A stretch of 64,000 nucleotides of DNA from Lamellibrachia columna (taxonomy: Eukaryota; Annelida; Polychaeta; Sabellida; Siboglinidae). Every line of letters begins with the position of its first letter. The stretch's first letter is position 1. The notes under the pieces are model-generated. The model searched no databases and was not told where the DNA came from. It worked only from the letters and a program-made list of their open reading frames with translations. Where the stretch lies: positions 41,166,996-41,230,995 of the forward strand of contig OY759261.1 of NCBI GenBank assembly GCA_963662155.1, in the 5' to 3' direction. Below are positions 1-12,373 of this stretch, one piece after another. Made by a program: the position numbers and the translations under genes.

Positions 1-224
1 TTCAAAAGCTATAAAGCCCTAGGAATGTAGCCCTGTTTAACAAGATTGCCATCCAGAACAAAACCCATGTGGCAAGTGGACAAGGAAATCTTTGGCTTAT
101 CGAGAGTCCAACATTAACAAAAATCTATGTTGATAGTGTGTTTAAACAGTACTGCGTAACTTAGTTATATATATATATATCTGAAGACACTCTGTCCAGT
201 GACAGCGATGCATCAACCATTTCT
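1..224. other. Unannotated left edge with a dispersed-repeat fragment
   Basis: No gene is visible. The stretch around 36-60 (AACAAGATTGCCATCCA) matches in reverse complement a stretch near 33955-33975, so a dispersed repeat is present at both places. A short (TA)n run lies near 166-181. Confidence 0.4.
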
Positions 225-228
225 TTAA

Positions 229-2671
229 ATTTCTTTGGTGTAAAATGTCTTCTGTAAAGGCAATGTACACAATGATTGTACTAGTATCTTATGTGATGTC
301 TTTGGTGTAAATGTCTTCTGTAAAGGCAATGTACACAATGATTGCACTAGTATCTTATGTAATGTCTTTGGTGTAAATGTCTTCTGTAAAGGCAATGTAC
401 ACAATGATTGCACTAGTATCTTATGTGATGTCTTTGGTGTAAATGTCTTCTGTAAAGGCAATGTACACAATGATTGGACTAGTATCTTATGTAATGTCTT
501 TGGTGTAAATGTCTTCTGTAAAGTCAATGTACACAATGATTGCACTAGTATCTTATGTGATGTCTTTGGTGTAAATGTCTTCTGTAAAGGCAATGTACAC
601 AATGATTGCACTAGTATCTTATGTGATGTCTTTGGTGTAAATGTCTTCTGTAAAGGCAATGTACACAATGATTGCACTAGTATCTTATGTAATGTCTTTG
701 GTGTAAATGTCTTCTGTAAAGGCAATGTATACAATGATTGCACTAGTATCTTATGTAATGTCTTTGGTGTAAATGTCTTCTGTAAAGGCAATGTACACAA
801 TGATTGCACTAGTATCTTATGTAATGTCTTTGGTGTAAATGTCTTCTGTAAAGGCAATGTACACAATGATTGCACTAGTATCTTATGTAATGTCTTTGGT
901 GTAAATGTCTTCTGTAAAGGCAATGTATACAATGATTGCACTAGTATCTTATGTAATGTCTTTGGTGTAAATGTCTTCTGTAAAGGCAATGTACACAATG
1001 ATTGTACTAGTATCTTATGTAATGTCTTTGGTGTAAATGTCTTCTGTAAAGGCAATGTACACAATGATTGCACTAGTATCTTATGTGATGTCTTTGGTGT
1101 AAATGTCTTCTGTAAAGGCAATGTACACAATGATTGCACTAGTATCTTATGTAATGTCTTTGGTGTAAATGTCTTCTGTAAAGTCAATGTACACAATGAT
1201 TGCACTAGTATCTTATGTGATGTCTTTGGTGTAAATGTCTTCTGTAAAGGCAATGTACACAATGATTGCACTAGTATCTTATGTAATGTCTTTGGTGTAA
1301 ATGTCTTCTGTAAAGGCAATGTACACAATGATTGTACTAGTATCTTGTGTAATGTCTTTGGTGTAAATGTCTTCTGTAAAGGCAATGTACACAATGATTG
1401 CACTAGTATCTTATGTGATGTCTTTGGTGTAAATGTCTTCTGTAAAGTCAATGTACACAATGATTGCACTAGTATCTTATGCGATGTCTTTGGTGTAAAT
1501 GTCTTCTGTAAAGGCAATGTACACAATGATTGCACTAGTATCTTATGCGATGTCTTTGGTGTAAATGTCTTCTGTAAAGGCAATGTACACAATGATTGCA
1601 CTAGTATCTTATGTAATGTCTTTGGTGTAAATGTCTTCTGTAAAGGCAATGTACACAATGATTGCACTAGTATCTTATGTGATGTCTTTGGTGTAAATGT
1701 CTTCTGTAAAGGCAATGTACACAATGATTGCACTAGTATCTTATGTGATGTCTTTGGTGTAAATGTCTTCTGTAAAGGCAATGTACACAATGATTGCACT
1801 AGTATCTTATGTGATGTCTTTGGTGTAAATGTCTTCTGTAAAGGCAATGTACACAATGATTGCACTAGTATCTTATGTGATGTCTTTGGTGTAAAATGTC
1901 TTCTGTAAAGGCAATGTACACAATGATTGTACTAGTATCTTATGTGATGTCTTTGGTGTAAATGTCTTCTGTAAAGTCAATGTACACAATGATTGCACTA
2001 GTATCTTATGTGATGTCTTTGGTGTAAATGTCTTCTGTAAAGGCAATGTACACAATGATTGTACTAGTATCTTATGTGATGTCTTTGGTGTAAATGTCTT
2101 CTGTAAAGGCAATGTACACAATGATTGCACTAGTATCTTATGTGATGTCTTTGGTGTAAATGTCTTCTGTAAAGGCAATGTACACAATGATTGCACTAGT
2201 ATCTTATGTGATGTCTTTGGTGTAAATGTCTTCTGTAAAGGCAATGTACACAATGATTGCACTAGTATCTTATGTGATGTCTTTGGTGTAAATGTCTTCT
2301 GTAAAGGCAATGTACACAATGATTGCACTAGTATCCTATGTAATGTCTTTGGTGTAAATGTCTTCTGTAAAGGCAATGTACACAATGATTGGACTAGTAT
2401 CTTATGTGATGTCTTTGGTGTAAATGTCTTCTGTAAAGGCAATGTACACAATGATTGTACTAGTATCTTATGTCATGTCTTTGGTGTAAATGTCTTCTGT
2501 AAAGTCAATGTACACAATGATTGCACTAGTATCTTATGTGATGTCTTTGGTGTAAATGTCTTCTGTAAAGGCAATGTACACAATGATTGCACTAGTATCT
2601 TATGTGATGTCTTTGGTGTAAATGTCTTCTGTAAAGGCAATGTACACAATGATTGCACTAGTATCTTATAA
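229..2671. repeat. 66-bp minisatellite, about 37 copies
   Basis: The unit runs from GATGTCTTTGGTGTAAATGT to the phrase ACTAGTATCTTATGT and is 66 bp long. Copies differ by single substitutions (TGTGATG/TGTAATG, AAAGGC/AAAGTC). Since 66 is a multiple of three and the unit lacks stops in several frames, long repetitive open frames appear on both strands; they look like by-products and no promoter or non-repeat coding part adjoins them. A few one-base insertions (near 240 and 1893) break the frames. Confidence 0.97.
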
Positions 2672-2684
2672 AGCCTTAGAAGCG

Positions 2685-3232
2685 TTAGAGATCCCGAAGC
2701 GTTAGACCGTTAGATTTCCATGATTAGATGAATCGGTCAAAATCCTTAGTTCTCGGTAGCTCGACATGGTATATTATTAGTTAAAACGCCATCATCACTG
2801 CGTAAACCAACTGTAAATGGCCGCTGTGCGCAGCGCCTCAAACCGGTCGTAACCAGCTGGCGGCGGTTTCCCCTGAAATTGGCTTGCGTATTCAATTCAA
2901 TAAAAATGTCCATTTAAAAAGGAAAATTCCCCATTTTTTCATAGATATAAAATGCGACATATGCGGTGACGTGAATACGCACAAAGTAAAGTTTATGCAT
3001 ATTCAACAGGAAAAAACCCAAAATACATGGTGATCAGCGTAGTTTTCTTCTCGTCGAGTAAAAAATCGCTACGCCTACGGCGCTAAAAAGACAAATATAC
3101 CATTGACTTTTTTCGCACTATACTATTATTTGTTTTGAACAATTTGCCCTCCTATACAGTTATTCAGCACTATACTATTATTAAATTTGACCGATTTGCC
3201 ACCCTATACTGTTATTTTGGCACTCAATAGTA
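2685..3232 (+). mobile_element. Copy 1 of an unclassified repeat element (empty-site copy)
   Basis: This stretch matches, in reverse complement, bases 15822 to about 17297 without the insert there. Shared landmarks are the GCGTTAGACCGTTA block, the AAACCGGT block, a GCATATTC block, and the AT-rich CACTATACTATTATT repeats ending in GGCACTCAATAGTAT. It has no reading frame. Near 2730 it keeps the uninterrupted sequence that a Tigger-like element has split in copy 2. The right end runs into a 23-bp minisatellite. Confidence 0.75.
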
Positions 3233-3957
3233 TGTATCAAGTGCAGTATGGCCATTATATTAAGTGCAGTATGGCCATTGTATTAAGTGCAGTCTGACCA
3301 TTGTATTAAGTGCAGTATGGCCATTGTATTAAGTGCAGTATGGTCGTTGTATTAAGTGCAGTCTGGCCATTGTATTAAGTGCAGCATGGTCATTGTATTC
3401 AGTGCAGCATGGCCATTGTATTAAGTGCAGCATGGCCATTGTACTAAGTGCAGCCTGGCCATTGTATTAAGTGCAGCATGGTCATTGTATTCAGTGCAGC
3501 ATGGTCATTGTATTAAGTGCAGCATGGCCATTGTATTAAATGCAGCATGGCCATTGTATTAAATGCAGCATGGCCATTGTATTAAGTGCAGTCTGGCCAT
3601 TGTATTAAGTGCAGCATGGCCATTGTATTAAGTGCAGCATGGCCATTATATTAAGTGCAGCATGGCCATTGTATTAAGTGCAGCATGGCCATTGTATTAA
3701 ATGCAGCATGGCCATTGTATTAAGTGCAGCATGGCCATTGTATTAAGTGTAGTATGGCCGTTATACTAAGTGCAGCATGGCCATTGTATTAAGTGCAGCA
3801 TGGTCATTGTATTAAGTGCAGCATGGCCATTGTATTAAGTGCAGTATGGCCGTTATACTAAGTGCAGCATGGCCATTGTATTAAGTGCAGCATGGTCATT
3901 GTATTAAGTGCAGCATGGCCATTGTATTAAGTGCAGTATGGCTATTGTGTTAAGCTT
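3233..3957. repeat. 23-bp minisatellite, about 31 copies
   Basis: The unit is TATTAAGTGCAGCATGGCCATTG with CAGTATGG, CAGTCTGG and GGTCATTG variants. Spacing is 23 bp (for example GTGCAG at 3241 and 3264). It begins at the terminus of the adjoining element, suggesting that it arose there. It is noncoding. Confidence 0.96.
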
Positions 3958-4274
3958 ATTAATAATTATTAGTAATTAGATTTGGCATTCAACACTTTCA
4001 ATATCTGGTTCACTGTCACTTAAAAAGGGATTGTAGTCATTCTCAAAGTCAGTCAACTCAAAACAGTCCGGTTTGGGACATGAGCTTTGTGGGCTTATGT
4101 GCATTTAGACATAAATATCTAAAGATATTCCAACTGATTCCACACATCTAAATGATCAGTTTTAGCGATAATCCATAGCATGTTTTTAATATCTGAAGCG
4201 AGATCCAATATTTAAATAATTATTTCAGGGACAATTAATTGGGAAATTTCATATCTGACTCTTCAAGGTAGTAT

Positions 4275-4436
4275 GACACAGCTGGTCCTTTTGCTATGCC
4301 GGCAACAAGAGGAAGACAGGGACATAGTCTGTGGCACAGTACACTGCCACGACACAGCTGGTCCTTTTGCTATGCCAGCAACAAGAGGAAGACAGGGACA
4401 TAGTCTGTGGCACAGTACACTGCCACGACACAGCTG
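4275..4436. repeat. 76-bp direct duplication plus partial third copy
   Basis: GACACAGCTGGTCC starts at 4275 and again at 4351, followed by near-identical sequence through CACAGTACACTGCCAC. A third copy starts at 4427 and stops after GACACAGCTG. The surrounding 3958-4940 stretch shows no gene. Confidence 0.9.
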
Positions 4437-4598
4437 TTTCACCAATTGCAATCAGAATGTATTGTAGTCATTACTAAAGTAAACATTTATTTCTTTGTAC
4501 AAAAGTCAGCGTCAAAAAGCACCAATTAAAATTTCATGGCGACGACGGCAGAATCCGAATGGGAAATGGTGGCGCCACCACATGGTAAAAAAAGTAAC

Positions 4599-4643
4599 AA
4601 ATCGCTCGCCTAAATTAATTTGGCATATTTAGGCGAGCGATTT
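4599..4643. repeat. Perfect 17-bp inverted repeat with 11-bp loop
   Basis: The left arm AAATCGCTCGCCTAAAT (4599-4615) is the exact reverse complement of 4627-4643. It lies just after a GGTGGCGCCACCA palindrome that also occurs near 17616. It may be one end of a small transposon; no partner end was found. Confidence 0.8.
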
Positions 4644-4947
4644 ATCGCTCACCTGTTGTTTTCAAATATGAAGCCCTGGTAATACTGATTTTGGATACAA
4701 CGTGGGAAGATGTAAAGGGTCGGCACCCAGTGTTAAAACAACATACCTGCACACTACCTGCAAATTGTGACATTCTATTTATGTAGGCAAAGCCTATATG
4801 CATGTATGAACACTATGGAGACTCAACATTTTAATGTTGACATTTCAGGTGGACACTGTTCCTATGTACAGTGATGGGATGATGTTTTTTTAATTACAAT
4901 TGCTCTTTCAAGGATGAAATGTTTGTAAGCTAGATGAGAGGTTGCTT

Positions 4948-5035
4948 TTAACCTACCTGGTGACTGCTGTAAACTTTTAACCTACCTGGTGACTGCTGTA
5001 AACTTTTAACCTACCTGGTGACTGCTGTAAACTAA
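4948..5035. repeat. Three copies of a 29-bp unit
   Basis: The phrase AACCTACCTGGTGACTGCTG recurs three times at about 29-bp spacing. It is noncoding. The following bases to about 5540 show no supportable gene. Confidence 0.9.
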
Positions 5036-5906
5036 TATAAATTTCGGGACAAATTTTTATTTATCCGGGGGGAAATTATAGTAGAGCCATAAGGGATATA
5101 GTTGCGTGGAGTCCCACAATAGGGCAGCACTGAAGGGTGTTACCCACCAGAGGGCAGTGCTACTTGAATGTAGTCATGTGACTAGAGTTTGCCACCAAAG
5201 TAGGAAAGCTATAAATAGGGCTGGGGGAGGGAACTCGGGGCTTTTGGTGCCCGGTAAGTTCAGTGTGCAGGAGTTCTCTCGGTTCTGGCAGTAGCCTGCT
5301 GCTACAAGTTCTTTGTTAATTTGTGCATGGCGTACCTTACTGATTATTCAATATTCTTTTAATAGAGTTTATTTACACCCAAGAGGTTTTACTCCAATTA
5401 AAGCATGTATTATTGAAAAAAATATTATTATTTTGTTGTACAGAACTGAGGTAAATACACCATTTAGCTAATCCCCTTTTATATGTTGGTCGTTTCCTAT
5501 TTTAAATTGTATGAATGACATTAAACAGCAGCTGAGCTAAAGGCCAACGACGAGAAAGATGCTCACATAAAAATTCGGGAATCCAATCCTACGCTCGAGC
5601 CACATCCAACAACACGGCCATCGAAACCGACACAGACGCACCATTCCACTAGAAAACAAAGTGGTGAACTTTCTATTGACAAAACACATCAACCTCGACT
5701 TAAACGACATCTCGGCATGCCACACGCTCGGCAGCAATAGAAAGACATCAACAACCAACCGCACACCCCCCTCGTATGACCCGTTTCACCAACAGGAAGG
5801 CAAAGATCAACCTCCTGAAAATGGGGAAACAACTTCGTGGCACAAACGTTTTCTTGAATGAACACTTAACTGCTAAGCAGGCAGAACTCACCAAGACAGC
5901 CAGGTT

Positions 5907-6276
5907 CAGGGTTGAAAAAAATCATGATTTTTTTTAAATTGGACTTTTTATTTCAATTGGATTTTTTTTATTTATTTGATTTTTTAAAATCTGGTATACA
6001 CAATGTCATAAAATATTTGACCATCAGGCTATCTGGTGTCAATACAGCTAAACAAGTGTGCGCACATTGTGCTTTTGTATTAAAAAACACACACAACTTT
6101 GTTGATCTCGATGCTTGTAAACAATTATTTGTGTTAAATGCATATAAATCAGTGATTAAAAAAAACGGAAGTCAAAAAAAAAAAAAAATCATAAATCAAT
6201 GATTTTTTTTTGGAGCGATTTAAATCATGATTTAAATCAATGATTTAAATCAAATGATTTAAATGAAACAACCCTG
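5907..6276. mobile_element. Non-autonomous hAT-like element, 370 bp, with 8-bp TSD
   Basis: The ends are CAGGGTTG and CAACCCTG, and the exact 8-bp target duplication GCCAGGTT lies at 5899-5906 and 6277-6284. Eight-base duplications with CAGGG-type ends are the hAT hallmark. It sits inside the ORF1 remnant and splits it cleanly. The interior carries ATGATTTAAATCA-type repeats and an internal block (about 6000-6155) shared with the longer copy at 21547-22249. Confidence 0.92.
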
Positions 6277-6871
6277 GCCAGGTTGCTGCACAAGCAAGGT
6301 AAGGTTCAGTCTACCTGGACCAGCTGTAAGGCTTTGTTAAAGAAAACGGCCCACCAGACAGTGCTAAGATCCGTGCAATTAAATCCGCACAAGAGTTCCG
6401 AGACTTTAACTGAACTGAACCTAATGCCTTTGTCTTCAACTTGGGACTTTCCTACAACTGTGACTATGTCTAGGACTGATGTTGTGTCATCTCTGTAGTA
6501 ATATTGGACACTACATGTTTGTACTACTGTTAATGTTATAATTCTGGTCACTGATCATCACAGTGTACATTCCTTTGTGTGGCTCACCTATTGTTTCTAT
6601 TATCTACCGTTTAAATGGCAAATACACTGAAAAACTTGACTCTAGTTTGTAATCAAATGTCCAAAAATTACCTGGTAAAATGTCAATGTATTTTTCATAA
6701 AACTAAATTAACTCAACATCAATTTAGGATAATTCGTAGAAAATTATTTTACATCACAGTCTTTCCTGTTCTGATGTTTTTCCTTTTCATAATGTCAGTG
6801 ATGATGAAAGTATATTTGAAAATTCTCCAATTGAAGGAAATTATGACATTTATAAACTATGAATGGATAGA

Positions 6872-6993
6872 TGATCCGGTGATGGTGTCACCATCACACA
6901 ACCAGAGGAGACTGAAAGGGTGATGGTGTCGCCATCACACAACCAGAGGAGACTGAAAGGGTGATGGTGTCGCCATCACACAACCAGAGGAGA
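6872..6993. repeat. 41-bp unit, three copies
   Basis: GATGGTGTCACCATCACACA followed by ACCAGAGGAGACTGAAAGGGT recurs three times. Each unit holds the short palindrome GTGATGGTGTCGCCATCAC. It lies inside the retrotransposon remnant. Confidence 0.88.
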
Positions 6994-7955
6994 TTGTAGG
7001 TAACATTTCTGAATGCGTTAATGTGGAATTATCCATAAAAGACTACAAAAAAATGTACTGTCAACTACATATGTATAGAACAAAAAAATTAGACATCTTC
7101 TATGAAAACACAGAAAATATTTTATGTGATGCAAAATCAGTCAAAACAATATTGATGTGTGGTGATCTAAACATAGATTTGTTAAAACATGAGGATCAGA
7201 GCAGCACCAAACACTTCCTTGAATTGATGTAGTTTGGGTCTTTACCTTTTAATTGATAAACCAACGAGAAAAACAGAGTTCAGCCGCACTAACTGACAAT
7301 ATATTCACTAATGAACTGCAACACAACCTTACTTGTGGTATTTTATTCAATGGTGTTACGGATCATTTACCAGTTTTTGCACTATGTGACTATCACATAA
7401 ATAGAAATGTCATAAAAGTTCAACATATTAGAATGATAAATGAAGACACCATAGCTTCACTTTCTAATGAATTAAGTGTATAATCCTGTGATATTGTTCT
7501 AAACACAAATGATGTTAATCATGCTTACGACAAATTCTTAAACATATTTATTAATATGTTTAATAAACCATTGCCTGGTAAAAGTAGTTTTGAGAAACCG
7601 GTGCATTAACAATACACCTTGGTTCACCAAAAGTTTAAAAAGTGCTTCTGTCAATACACAAAGCATTTATCATATCCAGATCTGCTGAAGCTTAACATAA
7701 GTATAAAACTTACAAAAACAAATTAAAATTTAACAACTACATTAAGATTCACTGAAAAAGCCCACTACAGCACATTGTTAGAGAAACAGAGAAATAATGT
7801 CAAGTGTCAAGAAAACTTGGAAAATATTAAACAGTGTAATTAACAAACAGTTTAACACACAAACATATCCTGAATATTTTATGAAAAATAACAAATCCAT
7901 TTCAGACAAGGATATAGCAAATGAATTTAATAATTTCTTTATAAACGTCAACAGA

Positions 7956-8370
7956 TTGTAGTGACATTAACATGAGTACCGGGGTATGATCAAAAGTATT
8001 ATTACTCAAATTATAAAACCATTTAGTCAAACATATCGGTGATTCTATTTATTAGGGGGCCAGTTAGCAATTTCATGGGTATCCAACTTCCATGCTTTCC
8101 TTTTCTTTCTTTTGACTTGAACACACAACTTTGATTTATATAATATCACAGAGCATGGGTCAGACTCTCAGCTGTGTATTTTATATAAAAAAATATTTGA
8201 CCATTTTGCTGATAGCACCGAAATTGTTTGTCGTGTCCCCTAATTTTTTCCTGTTTTTTTTCATGATATTTATCTCAACTTTCAAGTGGTTCACTGTTCC
8301 CCACAATGCCTTAACTTTATTTATTTTATCATGAAATAAAACAACAATAATAAACAATTGTTTCATACAG
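7956..8370. other. No gene seen
   Basis: AT-rich sequence between retrotransposon debris and a minisatellite. Only short chance reading frames occur. A TATTTATTTTATCATG stretch is the only low-complexity feature. Confidence 0.5.
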
Positions 8371-8740
8371 TACTTAGTGTCTAGGTGTGTACAGTACTTA
8401 GTGTCTAGGTGTGTACAGTACTTAGTGTCTAGGTGTGTACAGTACTTAGTGTCTAGGTTTGCACAGGTGTGTACAGTACTTAGTGTCTAGGTGTGTACAT
8501 GTGTGTACAATACTTAGTGTACATGTGTGTACAGTACTTAGTATTTAGGTGTGTACAGGTGTGTACAGTACTTAGTGTCTAGGTGTGTACAGTACTTAGT
8601 GTCTACGTGTGTACATGTGTGTACAGTACTTAGTGTCTAGGTGTGTACAGTACTTAGTGGCTACGTGTGTACAGGTGTGTACAGTACTTAGTGTCTAGGT
8701 GTGTACAGTACTTAGAGTCTAGGTGTGTACAGTATTTGTA
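8371..8740. repeat. 24-bp minisatellite with variants
   Basis: The unit is close to TGTGTACAGTACTTAGTGTC plus TAGG. Some units are shortened to ACAGG/ACATG TGTGTACAG, giving an irregular ladder of 24- and 34-bp steps. Confidence 0.93.
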
Positions 8741-9849
8741 CCGCGGCTGACGCAAATCTGTCCCCAAACTTATGCATGAAACTGCAATTTCAAGGCTACA
8801 GAATAAAAAAATAAAGTGCTGAACTGTCATATTTGACGTCTGTTAAATTTGGAACTAAAAACATTAAACTGACGATGATTCCATTAAAGCTAGGTAGAAA
8901 CAGATTTGGAAAAAATCACAACTACCGTGTCAAGCAGCAAAAATCGTGCCCCGCAAATCATTTACATTGGAATTATTTTCCACTAGTATCCAACCACTTC
9001 CAGTGAAATTTGTGAATGAAAAGGTCCACGTTATCAAACCTCCCGGATGTACTACACGTGCCGAGGAAGGCTGAACCGTCGCCATTTTTCCACTTTCCGA
9101 GAAGTTGAAGACTAATATTTCGTGTCCCAGTTTTACGTCGTGTTATTTTTTACGTCATGCCTTGTCATTGGGGAAAGGTATTGGAGGTATGTAGAAACAT
9201 TTTAGCTACTTATTTATTGTAAAAATGAAGCTTGTAATGTTCTTGAACAATTGCAAAACACCGGAAGTTTTTTAGTTGCTAAATAAATTATTAGTGCTAG
9301 TGGAAAATGCGTACACAGGGGGAGGCGAAGTTCTCGGATTGGACTCGTGCCCCAGATTTATTGCGTGCTGGCCACATTTGATGGTTTGGTTGTACCTTTC
9401 GTGTTTTTAAAAGATGTTAGTTTTTATTATTCAGCAAGTTGTAGCAAAATTCCATGCAATAGTTTCCAACGTAAACCAATTCAACGGGAAACCAAATTTA
9501 TCGAGTCCCAGTTTACATTGTGTATCATGGCTCAATGTCGGGAAATTTAGCCACTATTCATGTGTTCAGATGCATATTTCTTGCTTCAATTTACGTGATA
9601 ACATTGTTAAAAGAGGTTCATATTTATTATTCATTTAAGTTACTGCAAAATGTCATGTAATAGTTCCAACGTAAACTGAATTAATTGTCTTCCATTTACG
9701 TCATGTATCATGGCTCATTGTCGGGAAATTTAGCCACTATTGTGGTGTTCAGATGCACAATCTTGCATCAATTTTCGTGTAAACATTGTTTGCATGTAGA
9801 AATAATTAGACAACTTTGGTTTAGTTCAGTGAAAAGCTTTACCGAGTAA

Positions 9850-9887
<38 letters not shown>

Positions 9888-10155
9888 TATTGTTATAGCA
9901 TGATTATATATAATTATAGTATACTTACATTTTTGATCGTGCGACCGAGCGCGCAATCGAGCGTGCACACGCATTTTGTTACATTCTACAAACATTTTGG
10001 ACTGGCAAAAATGTTATCCTGGATGAACCCCTGGGTGTACATGCATGGGGTTGTTGCCATGGCCCATGATCATGTGTTTTGTACACATCTTTTTTATGTT
10101 ACTATTTTATTTTTATTCTAAAATTAATTTTAATATTTTATTTTATTTTTTTAGG
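8741..10155. other. Intergenic stretch with a (TA)n tract
   Basis: No gene is supported. (TA)n lies at about 9851-9885. Two related stretches, about 9520-9560 and 9705-9745 (ATCATGGCTCA, then TGTCGGGAAATTTAGCCACTAT), show an internal duplication with about 185-bp spacing. Confidence 0.5.
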
Positions 10156-10947
10156 CCACATAAAATAAGACTGCGTCTTTCAGAAGATGCTGCAGGTGCA
10201 TCTACCAGCAAGAAAAGTTGTAGACGGCCACAGTCTAGAAGGACTGAACAAGAGAAGTTTATGGAGAATCCAAAGCGGAGAAGTACACGGCACAAAAAAG
10301 TCCTGTCCCAACAGAGAAACCAAGTTCTGTCCGATCAAAGAAAATGTCCAAGACCCAAGCATGGAGAAATTGAAAGAAAGAAGACGGTCCAGCAGAAATC
10401 AAAGATGAGGAAGTCATTTACAGCAGACTGTGCAGACTGAATATGTCACTGGCTAAAAATAACCTGAAAAAGAGAAACCTAACTGAAAAAGAGAGAGAAG
10501 AAGCAGAAATGTGGGCTGATCAGAAGAAAAGATACAATGTTGGTTGCAATAAGAGGATGAAAAAAAATGAATGACAGGAAAAGGACAGAAACTAAAGAAA
10601 AAGCCTAAGAAACATCTAACAAGGAATCAATATGAACAGAAGAAGCAGAAGGAACGACTGATAAAAGAACGTCAGTGACTCAGTGTGCTAGTCAAACAGA
10701 GGAAAAGAAACAGGCCATTCTAGCAGGAAGACGTGAATTGTCTGCTGAAAATAAAGCCAAGGAAAGAAGTACAGCTTTACAAGAAGAAGACAAGAAATTA
10801 CGAGAAACGGAGGAAAAGCTGAAGAAGATGGACGAACAGTTGCAGGATAAGGAGATAGAATGAATGAATAAAAACCAAGACCTACTTATCACAAACCAAC
10901 TAATGCAAGAAAGGAACAGGGAACTTACAGATGAAGACATACTAGAC
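10155..10947 (+). pseudogene. Broken copy of a Lys/Glu-rich, coiled-coil-like gene family
   Basis: A pyrimidine-rich stretch and TTTAG acceptor near 10153 precede an open stretch rich in Lys, Arg and Ser (KIRLRLSEDAAGASTSKKSC). Further pieces near 10490-10860 are heptad-like and Glu/Lys-rich (ELSAENKAKERSTALQEED), separated by stops and frame changes. The downstream motif SPIVKAKALERARKAFPK and a similar broken copy at 19681-20830 suggest the same family, which I recall as a large, poorly described family in invertebrate genomes. The function is unknown. Confidence 0.5.
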
Positions 10948-11388
10948 ATGTGATCACCAATTGTAAAAGCCAAGGCCCTTGAGCGTGCTAGACATGTGAT
11001 CACCAATTGCAAAAGCCAAGGCCCTTGAGCATGCTAGACATGCGATCACCAATTGTAAAAGCCAAGGCCCTTGCACGTGCTAGACATGCGATCACCAATT
11101 GTAAAAGCCAAGGCCCTTGAGCGTGCTAGACATGTGATCACCAATTGCAAAAGCCAAGGCCCTTGCGCGTGCTAGACATGCGATCACCAATTGCAAAAGC
11201 CAAGGCCCTTGAGCATGCTAGACATGCGATCACCAATTGTAAAAGCCAAGGCCCTTGCACGTGCTAGACATGCGATCACCAATTGGAAAAGCCAAGGCCC
11301 TTGAGCAAGTTAGACATGCGATCACCAATTGTAAAAGCTAAGGCCCTTGAGCGTGCCCGGAAGGCTTTTCCAAAGATACGAGCCCACA
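10943..11388. repeat. 46-bp minisatellite derived from a coding stretch, about 9 copies
   Basis: GACATG recurs at 10945, 10991 and 11037, giving a 46-bp step; the unit contains ATCACCAATTGTAAAAGCCA. Only the last copy continues into GTGCCCGGAAGGCTTTTCC and reads as protein across its edge, so the array appears to have expanded inside the exon of the neighbouring gene remnant. A 46-bp step is not codon-sized, so expansion destroyed the frame. Confidence 0.93.
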
Positions 11389-12075
11389 ATGTGACCACAA
11401 CACTGGATGTAATACACAATGTAACCACAACACTGGATGTAATACACAATGTGACCACAACACTGGATGTAATACACAATGTGACCACAACACTGGATGT
11501 AATACACAATGTGACCCAAACACTGGATGTAATACACAATGTGACCACAACACTGGATGCAATACACAATGTGACCACAACACTGGATGCAATACACAAT
11601 GTGACCACAACACTGGATGCAATACACAATGTGACCACAACACTGGATGCAATACACAATGTGACCACAACACTGGATGTAATACACAATGTGACCACAA
11701 CACTGGATGTAATACACAATGTGACCACAACACTGGATGTAATACACAATGTGACCACAACACTGGATGTAATACACAATGTGACCACAACACTGGATGT
11801 AATACACAATGTGACCACAACACTGGATGTAATACACAATGTGACCACAACACTGGATGTAATACACAATGTGACCACAACACTGGATGTAATACACAAT
11901 GTGACCACAACACTGGATGCAATACACAATGTGACCACAACACTGGATGTAATACACAATGTGACCACAACACTGGATGTAATACACAATGTAACCACAA
12001 CACTGGATGTAATACACAATGTAACCACAACACTGGATGTAATACACAATGTAACCACAACACTGGATGTAACAC
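11387..12075. repeat. 30-bp minisatellite, about 23 copies
   Basis: The unit contains CACAATGTGACCACAACACT and GGATGTAATA. Copies keep exact 30-bp spacing with rare substitutions (GATGT/GATGC, GTGAC/GTAAC). The 10-codon period leaves frames open on both strands; this looks like a by-product. It lies between two pieces of the broken gene family, followed by CCAAGGAAACAGAAAGC. Confidence 0.96.
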
Positions 12076-12373
12076 AATGCCTCGCCAAGGAAACAGAAAG
12101 CTTTCAGAAAATCTGGGATCAAAGCGAAACCAACACGCTTGGAATAGGGCATTATCGCTACAATTTCAAATGTAGGGAACATAATGTAAGAGTTTCGATC
12201 CACAACTGTTTTGATCCATTTTTGTGTTAGTTTATTAGTCAGGAAGCAGCTAGTGGACAGGACCTCCTGCATGAAAGAGTAAATGTAAAGATACATTCAT
12301 CAGCTGGGCACCAGTAGTAATGTCTCAACCATGAGGAAATATGTTTTAGTTTTGTGATGTAGTAACAAGGTGA

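Larger units (their letters stand above)
5540..7955 (+). pseudogene. Decayed non-LTR retrotransposon (ORF1 and endonuclease parts)
   Basis: The ORF1-like part is visible in shifting frames: NLDLNDISACHTLG (about 5690), then a stretch near 5840-5890 reading LRGTNVFLNEHLT and KQAELTKTAR. Past a transposon insertion the same frame resumes with LLHKQGKVQSTWT. The endonuclease region near 7165-7480 shows MCGDLNIDLLKHE, a stop, then LTDNIFTNELQ and GVTDHLPVFAL, as in CR1/L2/Jockey-type endonucleases. A linker near 7815-7950 reads KKTWKILNSVINKQF and DIANEFNNFFINV. Stops and frameshifts rule out function. The reverse transcriptase does not follow here. Confidence 0.8.

Noticed and set aside
225..1865. 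546-codon minus-strand frame of 22-aa repeats
   Set aside because: It is a product of a 66-bp unit without stops, has no unique N- or C-terminal part, and the + strand is open over part of it as well.
229..2671. CRISPR-like array
   Set aside because: The units are contiguous 66-bp repeats with no unique spacers, in an animal genome; the same holds for the other arrays.
11283..12296. Several 245-324-codon frames over the 30-bp array on both strands
   Set aside because: All come from the same 10-codon periodic DNA; no frame has a supported start or domain.
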